From NCBI RefSeq assembly GCF_001692445.1, contig NZ_MAQA01000031.1, positions 1 to 56,082 on the forward strand: a stretch of 56,082 nucleotides of DNA. The letters are read 5' to 3'. The DNA is from Oerskovia enterophila. Lineage in GTDB: Bacteria; Actinomycetota; Actinomycetes; Actinomycetales; Cellulomonadaceae. The translations under genes were made by a program, and so were the position numbers. The notes below the pieces were generated by a model. That model saw only the letters and a list, made by a program, of their open reading frames with translations. It was not told the DNA's origin and made no database searches. Below, in pieces: positions 9,380-16,910 of the stretch. Each line of letters opens with the position of its first letter. Position 1 is the stretch's first letter.

Positions 9380-9451
9380 GGGTCCTCCTCGGGTCGGCGG
9401 TGCTTCGGGTGCTGAGGCGCTTCGGTGCGGCGGACGGTGGCGTCTGCCGAT

Positions 9452-9487
9452 GGCCCGGAATGTATGCCCGGGTCCGGGGAGTGTCAA
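9452..9487 (-). promoter_or_regulatory. Promoter of the leader/monooxygenase/ABC operon
   Basis: TTGACA (9482-9487), 17-nt spacer and TACATT (9459-9464) on the minus strand, nearly the vegetative sigma consensus, with start of transcription near 9452. About 73 nt of leader precede the Cys-peptide GTG. An ATTC-6-GAAT inverted repeat at 9509-9522, about 20 nt upstream of the -35 box, could be an activator site. Confidence 0.75.
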
Positions 9488-9613
9488 CGACTTCGGCGAA
9501 CAGTCCGCATTCTGGACCGAATCAGTAGAGATTGTGCCCCGAACCCTGCCGAAACGGACATCGGAGGTGAGGGCCGTCGTCGGGCGTGCGCTCGACCGGG
9601 AGGTTCCCGGTGC

Positions 9614-9680
9614 CGAGGTAGAACCGTCTGCGCGAGGTAGGACGCGGCAGGCGCTACCTCGCGCAGACGGTTCTACCTCG
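9614..9680. terminator. 27-bp perfect stem-loop after the SDR gene
   Basis: Two arms of 27 nt (9614-9640 and 9654-9680) are perfect reverse complements around a 13-nt loop. The arm begins CGAGGTAGAACCGTCTG and contains GAGGTAG twice. It ends 20 bp from the stop of the minus-strand dehydrogenase and has no U-run. It is a likely terminator or extragenic palindrome. Confidence 0.7.
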
Positions 9681-9700
9681 CGGACCGGCAGCCTGGCGGG

Positions 9701-10519
9701 TCAGCGTGGCGCCATCCGGATGCCGCCGTCGAGGCGGATCACCTCGCCGTTGAGCATGGGGTTCTCGACGATCGTGCGGACCAGGCGCGCGAACTCCTCC
9801 GGGCGCCCGAGCCGCCGCGGGTGCGGCACCTGGGCCGCGAGAGACTCCTGGGCCTCCGCGGGCAACGACGCCATCATGGGCGTGCTGAAGATGCCCGGCG
9901 CGATCGTCATGACACGGATGCGCAGGTCCGCGAGGTCGCGCGCGAGCGGCAGCGTCATGGCCGCGACCCCGCCCTTCGAGGCCGCGTACGCCGCCTGGCC
10001 CACCTGACCGTCGAACGCCGCGACCGACGCGGTGTTCACGATCACACCACGCTCCTCGGGGACCCCGATGTCCCCCGGGGCACCGGCCGCCGCACCGTCT
10101 GCGCCGTCCGCGCCCACCGCCCCGTCCAGCGCGACCATGCGCTCGGCCGCGAGCCGCGCGACGTTGAACGTCCCGACGAGGTTCACGCTCACGACCTTCG
10201 CGAACGACGCCAGGTCGTGCACCCCGTTCCTGCCGAGCACGCGCCGCGCGAGCACGATCCCCGCGCAGCTCACCGCGACGTGCAGCCCGCCCAGGTCCGC
10301 AGCCGCGTCGAGGGCCCGGGACACGTCGTCCTCGCTCGTGACGTCGGTCGGGACGAACCGCACCGCATCGCCCAGGGAGTCCGCGAGCGCCTGACCGGGC
10401 GAGCCCGGCAGGTCCGCGACCACGACCCGCGCCCCGGCGCCGACCAGCTCCTCGACGGTCGCCCGGCCCAGGCCCGAGGCCCCTCCTGTCACCAGCGCGA
10501 CCTTGCCCGCGATCTCCAC
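9701..10519 (-). CDS. Short-chain dehydrogenase, type-2 3-hydroxyacyl-CoA dehydrogenase-like
   Basis: NAD(P)-dependent oxidoreductase of 272 aa. The start is GTG 10519, set by AAGGAG 6 nt upstream; the upstream open frame is not used. Motifs: cofactor loop [16 protein letters not shown] at the N-terminus, the [16 protein letters not shown] helix, active site [25 protein letters not shown] with Ser and Tyr-x-x-x-Lys. The C-terminus is [20 protein letters not shown], followed by [14 protein letters not shown], characteristic of the HSD10-like branch that oxidises short 3-hydroxyacyl-CoA. Divergent from the DNA ligase gene and apparently monocistronic. The substrate is inferred from the C-terminal signature only. 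Confidence 0.9.
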   Translation of the reverse strand: MEIAGKVALVTGGASGLGRATVEELVGAGARVVVADLPGSPGQALADSLGDAVRFVPTDVTSEDDVSRALDAAADLGGLHVAVSCAGIVLARRVLGRNGVHDLASFAKVVSVNLVGTFNVARLAAERMVALDGAVGADGADGAAAGAPGDIGVPEERGVIVNTASVAAFDGQVGQAAYAASKGGVAAMTLPLARDLADLRIRVMTIAPGIFSTPMMASLPAEAQESLAAQVPHPRRLGRPEEFARLVRTIVENPMLNGEVIRLDGGIRMAPR

Positions 10520-10649
10520 GTCCCACTCCTTCGTCGACGGTCGTCCGCCAGCGTAGCCAGGTGGTCGCGTCGGCGCCCGGCGCAGACTCCCACCGTGGGT
10601 TTGTCGCAGCACCCCGCGCGGGGCCGCGGGAGCGGCGGGAGGATGAGAC

Positions 10650-12284
10650 ATGCTGCTCGCCGAGGTCGCCGCCACGTCCGACGCCGTCGCCGCGACCCGC
10701 TCGCGCCTCGCCAAGCGCGCCGCGATCGCCGACCTGCTGCGCCGTGCCGCCCGGGACGCAGCGGTGGCCGAGGGGCCGGGCGCTCCCGAGGGCAGCGCGG
10801 GGGACGACGTCGAGATCGTCGTGTCCTACCTCGCGGGCGAGCTGCGCCAGCGTCGCACGGGGCTCGGCTGGGCCTCGTTGCGTGCGCTCCCTCCACCCGC
10901 CGCGGCGCCGACGCTGACCGTCCAGGCCGTCGACGCGGTCTTCGAGCACATGGCCGGACTCGCGGGGCCGGGTTCCGACACGGCCCGCTTCGCGGCGGCC
11001 TCGGCGTTGTTCGCCGCGGCCACCGAGCGTGAGCAGTCGTTCCTGCGCGGGCTGGTCGCGGGCGACCTGCGGCAAGGAGCGCTCGACGCGCTGGTCGTCG
11101 ACGCGGTCGCCGAGGCCGCAGGCATCCCGCTCGACGCGGTGCGCCGCGCGGCCATGCTGCGCGGGGCGTCGGGCCCGGTCGCGCGGGCGGCGCTCGAGGC
11201 GGACGGCCCGACGGCGGCGCTCACCGCGCTGGCAGGGTTCGGCCTCGAGGTGGGGCGCCCCGTGCGACCGATGCTCGCGCAGTCGGCCCCCGACGTCGCG
11301 GCGGCGTTCGACAAGCTCGGTGTCTCGGCCGAGTCCGACGACCGCGCGCACCAGGTGTCGGTCGACGTCAAGCTCGACGGCATCCGCATCCAGGTCCACC
11401 GCGACGGCGACCAGGTGCGGGTGTTCACGCGCTCGCTCGACGACATCACCTCACGCGTCCCCGAGATCGTCGCGGACGCCCGCTCCCTGGCCTCGGAGCG
11501 GTTCGTGCTGGACGGCGAGGCCCTCGTCGTCGGGCCGGACGGGGTGGCCAGGCCCTTCCAGGAGACGGCCGCCCGCTCGGCCACGCGCGACGCCCCCGGT
11601 GCTCCGGACGGCGAGGCCGAGGCTGCCACGCTGGCCGGGGCGCTCGCGCTGCGCCCGTACTTCTTCGACGTGCTCCACGCGGACGGTCGCGACCTGATCG
11701 ACGCCCCGCTGCGTGAGCGGCTCGTCGTGCTGGACCGCGTCGCAGACTCCTTCAGGGTCCGGCGTCTGACGACCTCCTCCCCCGGCGCGGCGACCCAGTA
11801 CTTCCTCGAGACGGTGCGCGAGGGCGACGAGGGCGTCGTCGTGAAGTCGCTCGACGCTCCCTACGCGGCCGGACGGCGCGGCGCCGGGTGGATCAAGGTC
11901 AAGCCTCGGCACACGCTCGACCTCGTGGTGCTCGCGGTCGAACGCGGGTCGGGGCGCCGGACGGGCCTGCTGTCCAACATCCACCTGGGCGCGCGCGACC
12001 CCCAGACCGGTGGGTTCGTGATGCTCGGCAAGACGTTCAAGGGCATGACCGACGAGATGCTCGCGTGGCAGACCGAGCGCTTCCGCGAGCTCGAGGTCGC
12101 CGACGACGGCTGGGTCGTGACGCTGCGCCCCGAGCAGGTCGTCGAGATCGCGTTCGACGGGCTCCAGCGCTCCACGCGCTACCCGGGCGGGCTCGCGCTG
12201 CGGTTCGCGCGCGTGCTGCGCTACCGCGACGACAAGACCGCGGCCGAGGCGGACACGATCAAGGGGGTCAGGTCGCTCGCGTGA
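10650..12284 (+). CDS. ligB: ATP-dependent DNA ligase
   Basis: Seals DNA nicks through a ligase-adenylate intermediate, 544 aa. An N-terminal DNA-binding domain of about 200 residues precedes the nucleotidyltransferase core. The adenylated Lys is in motif I KLDGIR at residue 241; motif III is [11 protein letters not shown] is [10 protein letters not shown], and V is [17 protein letters not shown] after [15 protein letters not shown]. The OB-fold region ends with [21 protein letters not shown]. Size and layout match the stand-alone actinobacterial LigB rather than multi-domain LigD. GGGAGGAT lies before the ATG. It is convergent with the next minus-strand gene, 36 bp apart. The essential NAD ligase should exist elsewhere, so this one is likely accessory. 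Confidence 0.94.
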   Translation: MLLAEVAATSDAVAATRSRLAKRAAIADLLRRAARDAAVAEGPGAPEGSAGDDVEIVVSYLAGELRQRRTGLGWASLRALPPPAAAPTLTVQAVDAVFEHMAGLAGPGSDTARFAAASALFAAATEREQSFLRGLVAGDLRQGALDALVVDAVAEAAGIPLDAVRRAAMLRGASGPVARAALEADGPTAALTALAGFGLEVGRPVRPMLAQSAPDVAAAFDKLGVSAESDDRAHQVSVDVKLDGIRIQVHRDGDQVRVFTRSLDDITSRVPEIVADARSLASERFVLDGEALVVGPDGVARPFQETAARSATRDAPGAPDGEAEAATLAGALALRPYFFDVLHADGRDLIDAPLRERLVVLDRVADSFRVRRLTTSSPGAATQYFLETVREGDEGVVVKSLDAPYAAGRRGAGWIKVKPRHTLDLVVLAVERGSGRRTGLLSNIHLGARDPQTGGFVMLGKTFKGMTDEMLAWQTERFRELEVADDGWVVTLRPEQVVEIAFDGLQRSTRYPGGLALRFARVLRYRDDKTAAEADTIKGVRSLA

Positions 12285-12320
12285 CCTCCTCGACCGTGGC
12301 CCGCGACAGATCGGTTCACG

Positions 12321-13298
12321 TCAGCCGCCGCTCACCGCGACCCGCTGGAGGATCGCGAGCTCGGCCGGAGGGAATCCCACGGCTCGCTGCACGAGGGCAC
12401 CTGCGGCGTGCCGGGTGAGCAGCTCGACCCGGGCGTCGAACTCCTCGATCCGGGCGTCCTCGGGGTGCACGAAGCTCGTCAGGCAGACGCTCTCGTCGTC
12501 GATCCACGGCGTGTCGTCCTGCAGGTCGGAGTCGTCGGGCCCCTCGTCGCCGATCGGGTCGATATCGACCTGGACGTCCCGAAGGTGCCGGGGCCGCTGC
12601 TCCCCGAAACCGTCGCCCGCGACGTCGTGCAGCGCGCGGAAGATGCGGCCGGCAGCGAACGACCCGGCGGCGTACCAGCTCTGCGGGCCATCCTCGCTCT
12701 CCGGACCGTCCTTCGCGCACAGCATGCTCGCGTCGACGTGGACCCACCCGATCTCAGGGTCGCGCCAGCCCATGCTCGCGGGTCTGCTCGGCCACTGCTT
12801 GCCACGCCTCCGGTCGAGAACTCCGACGTACTCGTTGCACGAGGCGTAGCGCACTCCCTTCCGCGCCACGGCGCCGGCGATCCGGGTGGCGAGCGTCTCG
12901 ACGGGCACCACGGGCTCGGAGTAGGGCTCGCGCACCGGGACGGTGTCGTAGGACCGCAGGGCCGTGGGGTCCGCAGCCACACGCGAGACGGCCTCGGGGC
13001 CCGCGACGATCACGGAGTCCAGGGTGCGCACGAAGCGGCGCCGGGCGAACGGGGCGTCGGGCGCGGTGTAGCCCAGGGCGCGCGCGTGCGCCTCGGTGTC
13101 GAGCAGCACGTACGCCTCGGCGAGCTGCTTGTCCGCCGTGCGCAGCACGGCAGCGCCCATCGGGCCGGAGGCCCGTTCCCAGGACTCGATGCCCGACGGC
13201 GTCACGCGCCCACCATACGGAGCAAGCACCTCCCACAGGTCCGTCCAGCGCGACGGGTCGGCGGAGGCTCGGCCGAAGAGGGTGGCGAGCATGGACAT
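12321..13298 (-). CDS. Unknown protein, paralogue of the 20051-21052 gene
   Basis: 325 aa protein of unrecognised family. Start ATG 13298 (MSMLATLFGRASADPS) has GGAG 7 nt upstream; a second ATG lies two codons in. Recognisable blocks: LWEVLAPYGGRVTPSGIESW, FARRRFVRTLDSVIVAGPEA, RVAADPTALRSYDT, and GWVHVDASMLC before a more acidic C-terminal half. The same blocks, in the same order, recur in the gene at 20051-21052, so they are paralogues. No membrane segment, signal peptide or catalytic motif is evident. The upstream open frame to 13802 is antisense to the leader region and is not coding. Confidence 0.8.
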   Translation of the reverse strand: MSMLATLFGRASADPSRWTDLWEVLAPYGGRVTPSGIESWERASGPMGAAVLRTADKQLAEAYVLLDTEAHARALGYTAPDAPFARRRFVRTLDSVIVAGPEAVSRVAADPTALRSYDTVPVREPYSEPVVPVETLATRIAGAVARKGVRYASCNEYVGVLDRRRGKQWPSRPASMGWRDPEIGWVHVDASMLCAKDGPESEDGPQSWYAAGSFAAGRIFRALHDVAGDGFGEQRPRHLRDVQVDIDPIGDEGPDDSDLQDDTPWIDDESVCLTSFVHPEDARIEEFDARVELLTRHAAGALVQRAVGFPPAELAILQRVAVSGG

Positions 13299-13504
13299 CG
13301 GGGCTCCGTCGTTCGTCGGGTTGGTCCGCCGAGCGTAGCGGTCCTCGGCACTCGGCCCGCACGCCCTCCGCAGCCGGCCTTCCGCGCGACCCGACCGACG
13401 CCCCACCCCCGCCCAACCGGCCGCGGCGCGTGCCGCCGTCGGGCATCGTTTACCGGGAGAAACCGGGCGAAACATCGTCTCGGAGACCGGATGGGGGCTT
13501 GTGC

Positions 13505-13528
13505 CGTGCCCGCGCGGGCCGACAGGAT
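13505..13528 (+). promoter_or_regulatory. Possible promoter of the sulfonate-type operon leader
   Basis: CAGGAT (13523-13528) lies 7 nt before the leader ATG, and TTGTGC occurs just upstream of it. This would give a leaderless leader peptide, as in mycobacterial Cys attenuators. AGGA in the same place could instead act as a ribosome site, so the reading is uncertain. Confidence 0.35.
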
Positions 13529-13535
13529 CACCGCC

Positions 13536-13640
13536 ATGCGCTTCGACGTCAGCACCCACGAGCACCCCGGGACACCGGTGCGCCTCGTGGTACGCCGCGC
13601 CGTCGACCTGCGTCTCGTCGCGGGCTGTCTCTGTCGATAG
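13536..13640 (+). CDS. Cys-containing actinobacterial leader peptide
   Basis: 34-codon ORF ending RRAVDLRLVAGCLCR at the stop. The R-R-x-V-D-L...L-C-R pattern is that of short peptides often annotated as putative leader peptide upstream of sulfur-assimilation genes in actinobacteria. Both Cys codons are TGT although TGC dominates elsewhere. It lies 200 nt upstream of the sulfonate/taurine-type ABC operon on the same strand. Probable role: stalling at Cys codons when charged tRNA-Cys is scarce relieves attenuation of the operon (inference). Confidence 0.8.
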   Translation: MRFDVSTHEHPGTPVRLVVRRAVDLRLVAGCLCR

Positions 13641-13840
13641 CCCCGCCCCGGCCCGGCCGCAGCTCGCGCTGACGACCGGTCGATCCGCGCACCTCGCACC
13701 TTCACCATCCCGCTCACGCCGTGCCGCTGCAGGCCTCTCGCGCCCGCACGCGGCCTCACGCACCGAGCGTCTCGCTTCCCTCCCTGCCGCCGGCGTACCC
13801 ACGACCGGTCGGCTCCCGTACCCGAATCCCTGGAGCTCCC

Positions 13841-14941
13841 ATGCCCCGCACCCTCAGACCCCATGCCCGTCGGCTCGCTCGCACGACCCTGCGGGCCGCC
13901 GTGACCGTCGGCCTCGCGACGGCGCTCGTGGCCTGCTCGGCTGCGAGCGCCGAGGAGGCGGTCGTCGGCGAGTCGGGCCGGACCGTCCTGCGCTACGACG
14001 GCTCGGTCGGCCAGGTGACGTTCCCCGAGCTCGCGGCGGACCTCGGCTACTACGAGAAGGTCGAGCTCGAGTGGGTCGGCGACTCGACGGGGGGCCCGCA
14101 GAGCATCCAGGCCGCCGCGACGGGCTCGACCGACTTCGGCGGTGCGTTCAACGGGGCGATCGTCAAGCTCAAGGCCTCGGGCTCGCCCATCACGTCGGTC
14201 ATCTCCTACTACGGCTCGGACGAGCTCTCGTACGGCGGCTTCTACACGCTCGAGGGGAGCCCGCTGACCGAGCCCAAGGACCTGATCGGCAAGTCGATCG
14301 GCGTCAACACGCTGGGAGCGCAGAGCGAGTTCGTCATCCGCGAGTGGCTCACGCGGGGCGGGCTGACCGCGGACGAGATCGACCAGGTCGAGCTCATCGT
14401 GGTCCCGCCCGTCAACGCCGAGCAGGTGCTGCGCGAGGGTCAGGTCGACGTCGTCGCGCTGTCCCGCGTCTTCCAGGACAAGGCGCTCGAACGCGGCGGG
14501 ATCACGCCGCTGTTCAGCGAGCTCTCGCTGTTCGGCGACTTCAGCTACGGCACGTACATCTTCCGCGACGAGTACATCGCGCAGAACCCCGAGGTGGTCG
14601 AGGACTTCGTCCAGGGCACCGCGCGGGCCATCCGGTGGTCGCAGGTCACCCCGGTCGAGGAGGTCCGTGCGCGGTTCACGTCCATCATCGAGGGCCGCGG
14701 GCGGGGCGAGACCACCGACCTGGTCCCCTACTGGAAGTCGGCGAGCATCACGGCTCCCGGCGGCGTGATCGTCGACGAGGAGATCTCGACCTGGATCGAC
14801 TGGCTCGTCCGCGAGGGCGAGCTCGAGGAGGGCCGGTTCTCGCCCGAGGACATCTACACCAACGACGACAACCCGTACGCGAACGGGACCTACCCGCAGG
14901 ACGCCGGCCCCGACGGCGAGCCCGTCGAGGTGTCACCGTGA
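13841..14941 (+). CDS. Sulfonate/taurine-type ABC transporter substrate-binding lipoprotein
   Basis: 366 aa receptor of the SsuA/TauA/NMT1 family. Lipobox LATALVAC puts the lipidated Cys at residue 32. Features: RYDGSVGQVTFPELAADLGY at the start of the mature protein, STGGPQSIQAAATGSTDFGG, and GKSIGVNTLGAQSEFVIREW. A GGAGCTCC tract directly before ATG 13841 contains the ribosome site and is self-complementary. The ATPase GTG overlaps the stop. The presence of a monooxygenase and a Cys leader favours an organosulfur ligand; nitrate, thiamine-precursor or aromatic ligands are also known in this family. Confidence 0.9.
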   Translation: MPRTLRPHARRLARTTLRAAVTVGLATALVACSAASAEEAVVGESGRTVLRYDGSVGQVTFPELAADLGYYEKVELEWVGDSTGGPQSIQAAATGSTDFGGAFNGAIVKLKASGSPITSVISYYGSDELSYGGFYTLEGSPLTEPKDLIGKSIGVNTLGAQSEFVIREWLTRGGLTADEIDQVELIVVPPVNAEQVLREGQVDVVALSRVFQDKALERGGITPLFSELSLFGDFSYGTYIFRDEYIAQNPEVVEDFVQGTARAIRWSQVTPVEEVRARFTSIIEGRGRGETTDLVPYWKSASITAPGGVIVDEEISTWIDWLVREGELEEGRFSPEDIYTNDDNPYANGTYPQDAGPDGEPVEVSP

Positions 14942-15915
14942 GCGGTGCGGGGGCGGTCACGACCGCCCGGCCCAGCGCGACGGGCTCCGCGGCTGCGCCC
15001 GACTTCCCGGGCTCGACGCCCAAGCTCCGCCTCGAGCACGTGCGCAAGGAGTTCATCGTGCGCGACGCGGCCGGTGGCCGCGGCGCCCGCAAGCGCTTCA
15101 CGGCCGTCGAGGACTTCACGCTCGACGTCCGGGCAGGCGAGTTCCTGACGGTCGTCGGACCCTCGGGCTGCGGCAAGTCGACGCTCCTGGACCTGCTGGG
15201 CGGGCTCACCGAGCCGACGTCGGGCCGGATCCTCCTCGACGGCTCCCCCGTGACCGGCCCCGGGCTGGACCGCGGCGTGGTCTTCCAGCAGTACGCGCTG
15301 CTGCCCTGGCGGTCGGCCCGCGCGAACGTCGAGTTCGGGCTCGAGGCCAAGGGCGTCGGGCGGGCCGCACGCGCCCGCGTCGCCGACGAGTACCTGGACC
15401 TCGTGGGCCTCACGGCCTTCGCGGACCGGTACCCGCACGAGCTCTCGGGCGGCATGAAGCAGCGGGTCGCGATCGCTCGCAGCCTCGCGTTCGACCCTGA
15501 GGTGCTCCTCATGGACGAGCCGTTCGCGGCTCTCGACGCGCAGACGCGCGAGTCGCTCCAGGACGAGCTGCTGCGCATCTGGCGCACCACGGGCAAGACG
15601 ATCGTCTTCATCACGCACGGCATCGAGGAGTCGGTGTACCTGGGCCAGCGCGTAGCGGTCATGACACCCCGCCCCGGTCGCCTGCAGACCGTGATCGACG
15701 TGGACCTCGCGGGGGCCGGCGACGCGGGTCCGTCCGGGGACGCCAGCCGGACGGACGACGGCACGGCGGACCACTCCGCCGACGACACCGGAGGGGACGT
15801 CCGTTCCTCGGCCCTGTTCGGCCGGTACCGGCACGAGGTGTGGAGCGCGCTCCACGGCTCGCCCACCCAGGCGCAGGGCGCCGCCGCAGGAACCCAGGAG
15901 GACGCCCATGTCTAG
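14938..15915 (+). CDS. Sulfonate/taurine-type ABC transporter ATP-binding protein
   Basis: 325 aa ATPase of the SsuB/TauB type. Start GTG 14938 overlaps the preceding stop (GTGA), so the much longer open frame upstream is ignored. Motifs: Walker A GPSGCGKST, Q-loop VFQQYALLPW, signature LSGGMKQRVAIARSLA, Walker B LLMDEPFAALDAQTRE, switch VFITHGIEES. A C-terminal tail of about 75 residues after the ABC core is Asp/Gly-rich and low in complexity, unlike typical members of about 255 residues. It overlaps the permease start by 8 nt. Confidence 0.94.
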   Translation: MSGAGAVTTARPSATGSAAAPDFPGSTPKLRLEHVRKEFIVRDAAGGRGARKRFTAVEDFTLDVRAGEFLTVVGPSGCGKSTLLDLLGGLTEPTSGRILLDGSPVTGPGLDRGVVFQQYALLPWRSARANVEFGLEAKGVGRAARARVADEYLDLVGLTAFADRYPHELSGGMKQRVAIARSLAFDPEVLLMDEPFAALDAQTRESLQDELLRIWRTTGKTIVFITHGIEESVYLGQRVAVMTPRPGRLQTVIDVDLAGAGDAGPSGDASRTDDGTADHSADDTGGDVRSSALFGRYRHEVWSALHGSPTQAQGAAAGTQEDAHV

Positions 15916-16810
15916 CACCGCGACCACACCGGCCCGCGTGGCCCCGGTGCCCCCGGCCGAGGACACCGTCGCGTTCGCGGACCCGCCCACGCTGGGACGC
16001 CGCCAGGCGCTCACGGCCGACCAGGACCCGACGCCCTCGCTCGCGGCCCGCCTGCGCGGCGTCGGGGCACGGGTCCTGCGGGCCTCGGCCGCGATCGTGA
16101 TCTTCCTGGCGATCTGGGAGGTCGCGCCGCGCGTCGGGCTCGTCGACCGGGTCTTCCTGCCGCCGCTCAGCGCGGTCCTCGAGTCCTTCTGGGGGCTGCT
16201 CACGAGCGGCGAGCTCGGCAAGCACGTCGGGACGAGCCTGACCCGGGCCGGCATCGGCTTCTCGATCGCGGTGCTGCTCGCGATCCCGCTGGGGATCGCG
16301 ATCGGCTGGTGGGCGAGCGTCGCGCAGTTCCTCGGCCCGTTCCTCGAGCTGTTCCGCAACACCGCCGCCCTGGCCCTGCTCCCCGTGTTCATCCTCGTCC
16401 TGGGGATCGGCGAGACCTCCAAGATCACGCTCGTCGTCTACGCGTGCTTCTTCCCCATCCTGCTCAACACGATCGCGGGGGTCCGGACCGTCGACCCCCT
16501 GCTGGTGAAGTCCGCCCGGTCGCTCGGGCTGCCGCCCGTCCGGCTGTTCCAGAAGGTCGTGCTGCCCGCCGCGGTCCCCACGATCTTCACGGGGATCCGC
16601 ATGGCCGGGACGAGCTCGATCCTCGTGCTCATCGCGGCCGAGATGGTCGGCGCCAAGGCCGGCCTCGGCTACCTCATCACCTACGCCCAGTTCAACTTCC
16701 AGATCACGAACATGTACGCCGGGATCATCGCGATCTCGCTCGTCGGCGTCTCGATCAACGCGGTGCTCGTGAGCCTCGAGCGGCACTTCTCGCGCTGGCG
16801 CACCACGTGA
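15908..16810 (+). CDS. Sulfonate/taurine-type ABC transporter permease
   Basis: 300 aa channel subunit (SsuC/TauC type) with about six membrane segments. A 45-residue hydrophilic N-terminus precedes the first segment AAIVIFLAIWEVAPRVGLVD. The ATPase-coupling EAA region is KSARSLGLPPVRLFQKVVLP, then AAVPTIFTGIRMAG; the late segment holds GLGYLITYAQFNFQITNMYA. Translation is coupled to the ATPase gene through an 8-nt overlap. It is followed by a GC-rich hairpin and then the monooxygenase. Confidence 0.93.
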   Translation: MSSTATTPARVAPVPPAEDTVAFADPPTLGRRQALTADQDPTPSLAARLRGVGARVLRASAAIVIFLAIWEVAPRVGLVDRVFLPPLSAVLESFWGLLTSGELGKHVGTSLTRAGIGFSIAVLLAIPLGIAIGWWASVAQFLGPFLELFRNTAALALLPVFILVLGIGETSKITLVVYACFFPILLNTIAGVRTVDPLLVKSARSLGLPPVRLFQKVVLPAAVPTIFTGIRMAGTSSILVLIAAEMVGAKAGLGYLITYAQFNFQITNMYAGIIAISLVGVSINAVLVSLERHFSRWRTT

Positions 16811-16841
16811 GCCGGGGCCGCCCGTCCTGGGCGGCCCCGGC
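16811..16841 (+). terminator. Intercistronic GC-rich hairpin
   Basis: Perfect 13-bp stem (16811-16823 with 16829-16841) with a 5-nt loop, starting at the permease stop codon. It lacks a U-run. It may partly terminate transcription or protect the 3' end of the transporter mRNA, setting different amounts for transporter and monooxygenase. Confidence 0.55.
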
Positions 16842-16910
16842 CCCCGCCACGACCGACCTCCCGACCCGTCACCCACACCCGCACCCACACCCACGACCAG
16901 AGGACGCACC

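Noticed and set aside
13501-14937. 804-codon plus-strand frame continuing into the sulfonate ATPase
   Set aside because: Only the part from GTG 14938 is coding; the rest is out of frame with the leader peptide and receptor gene.
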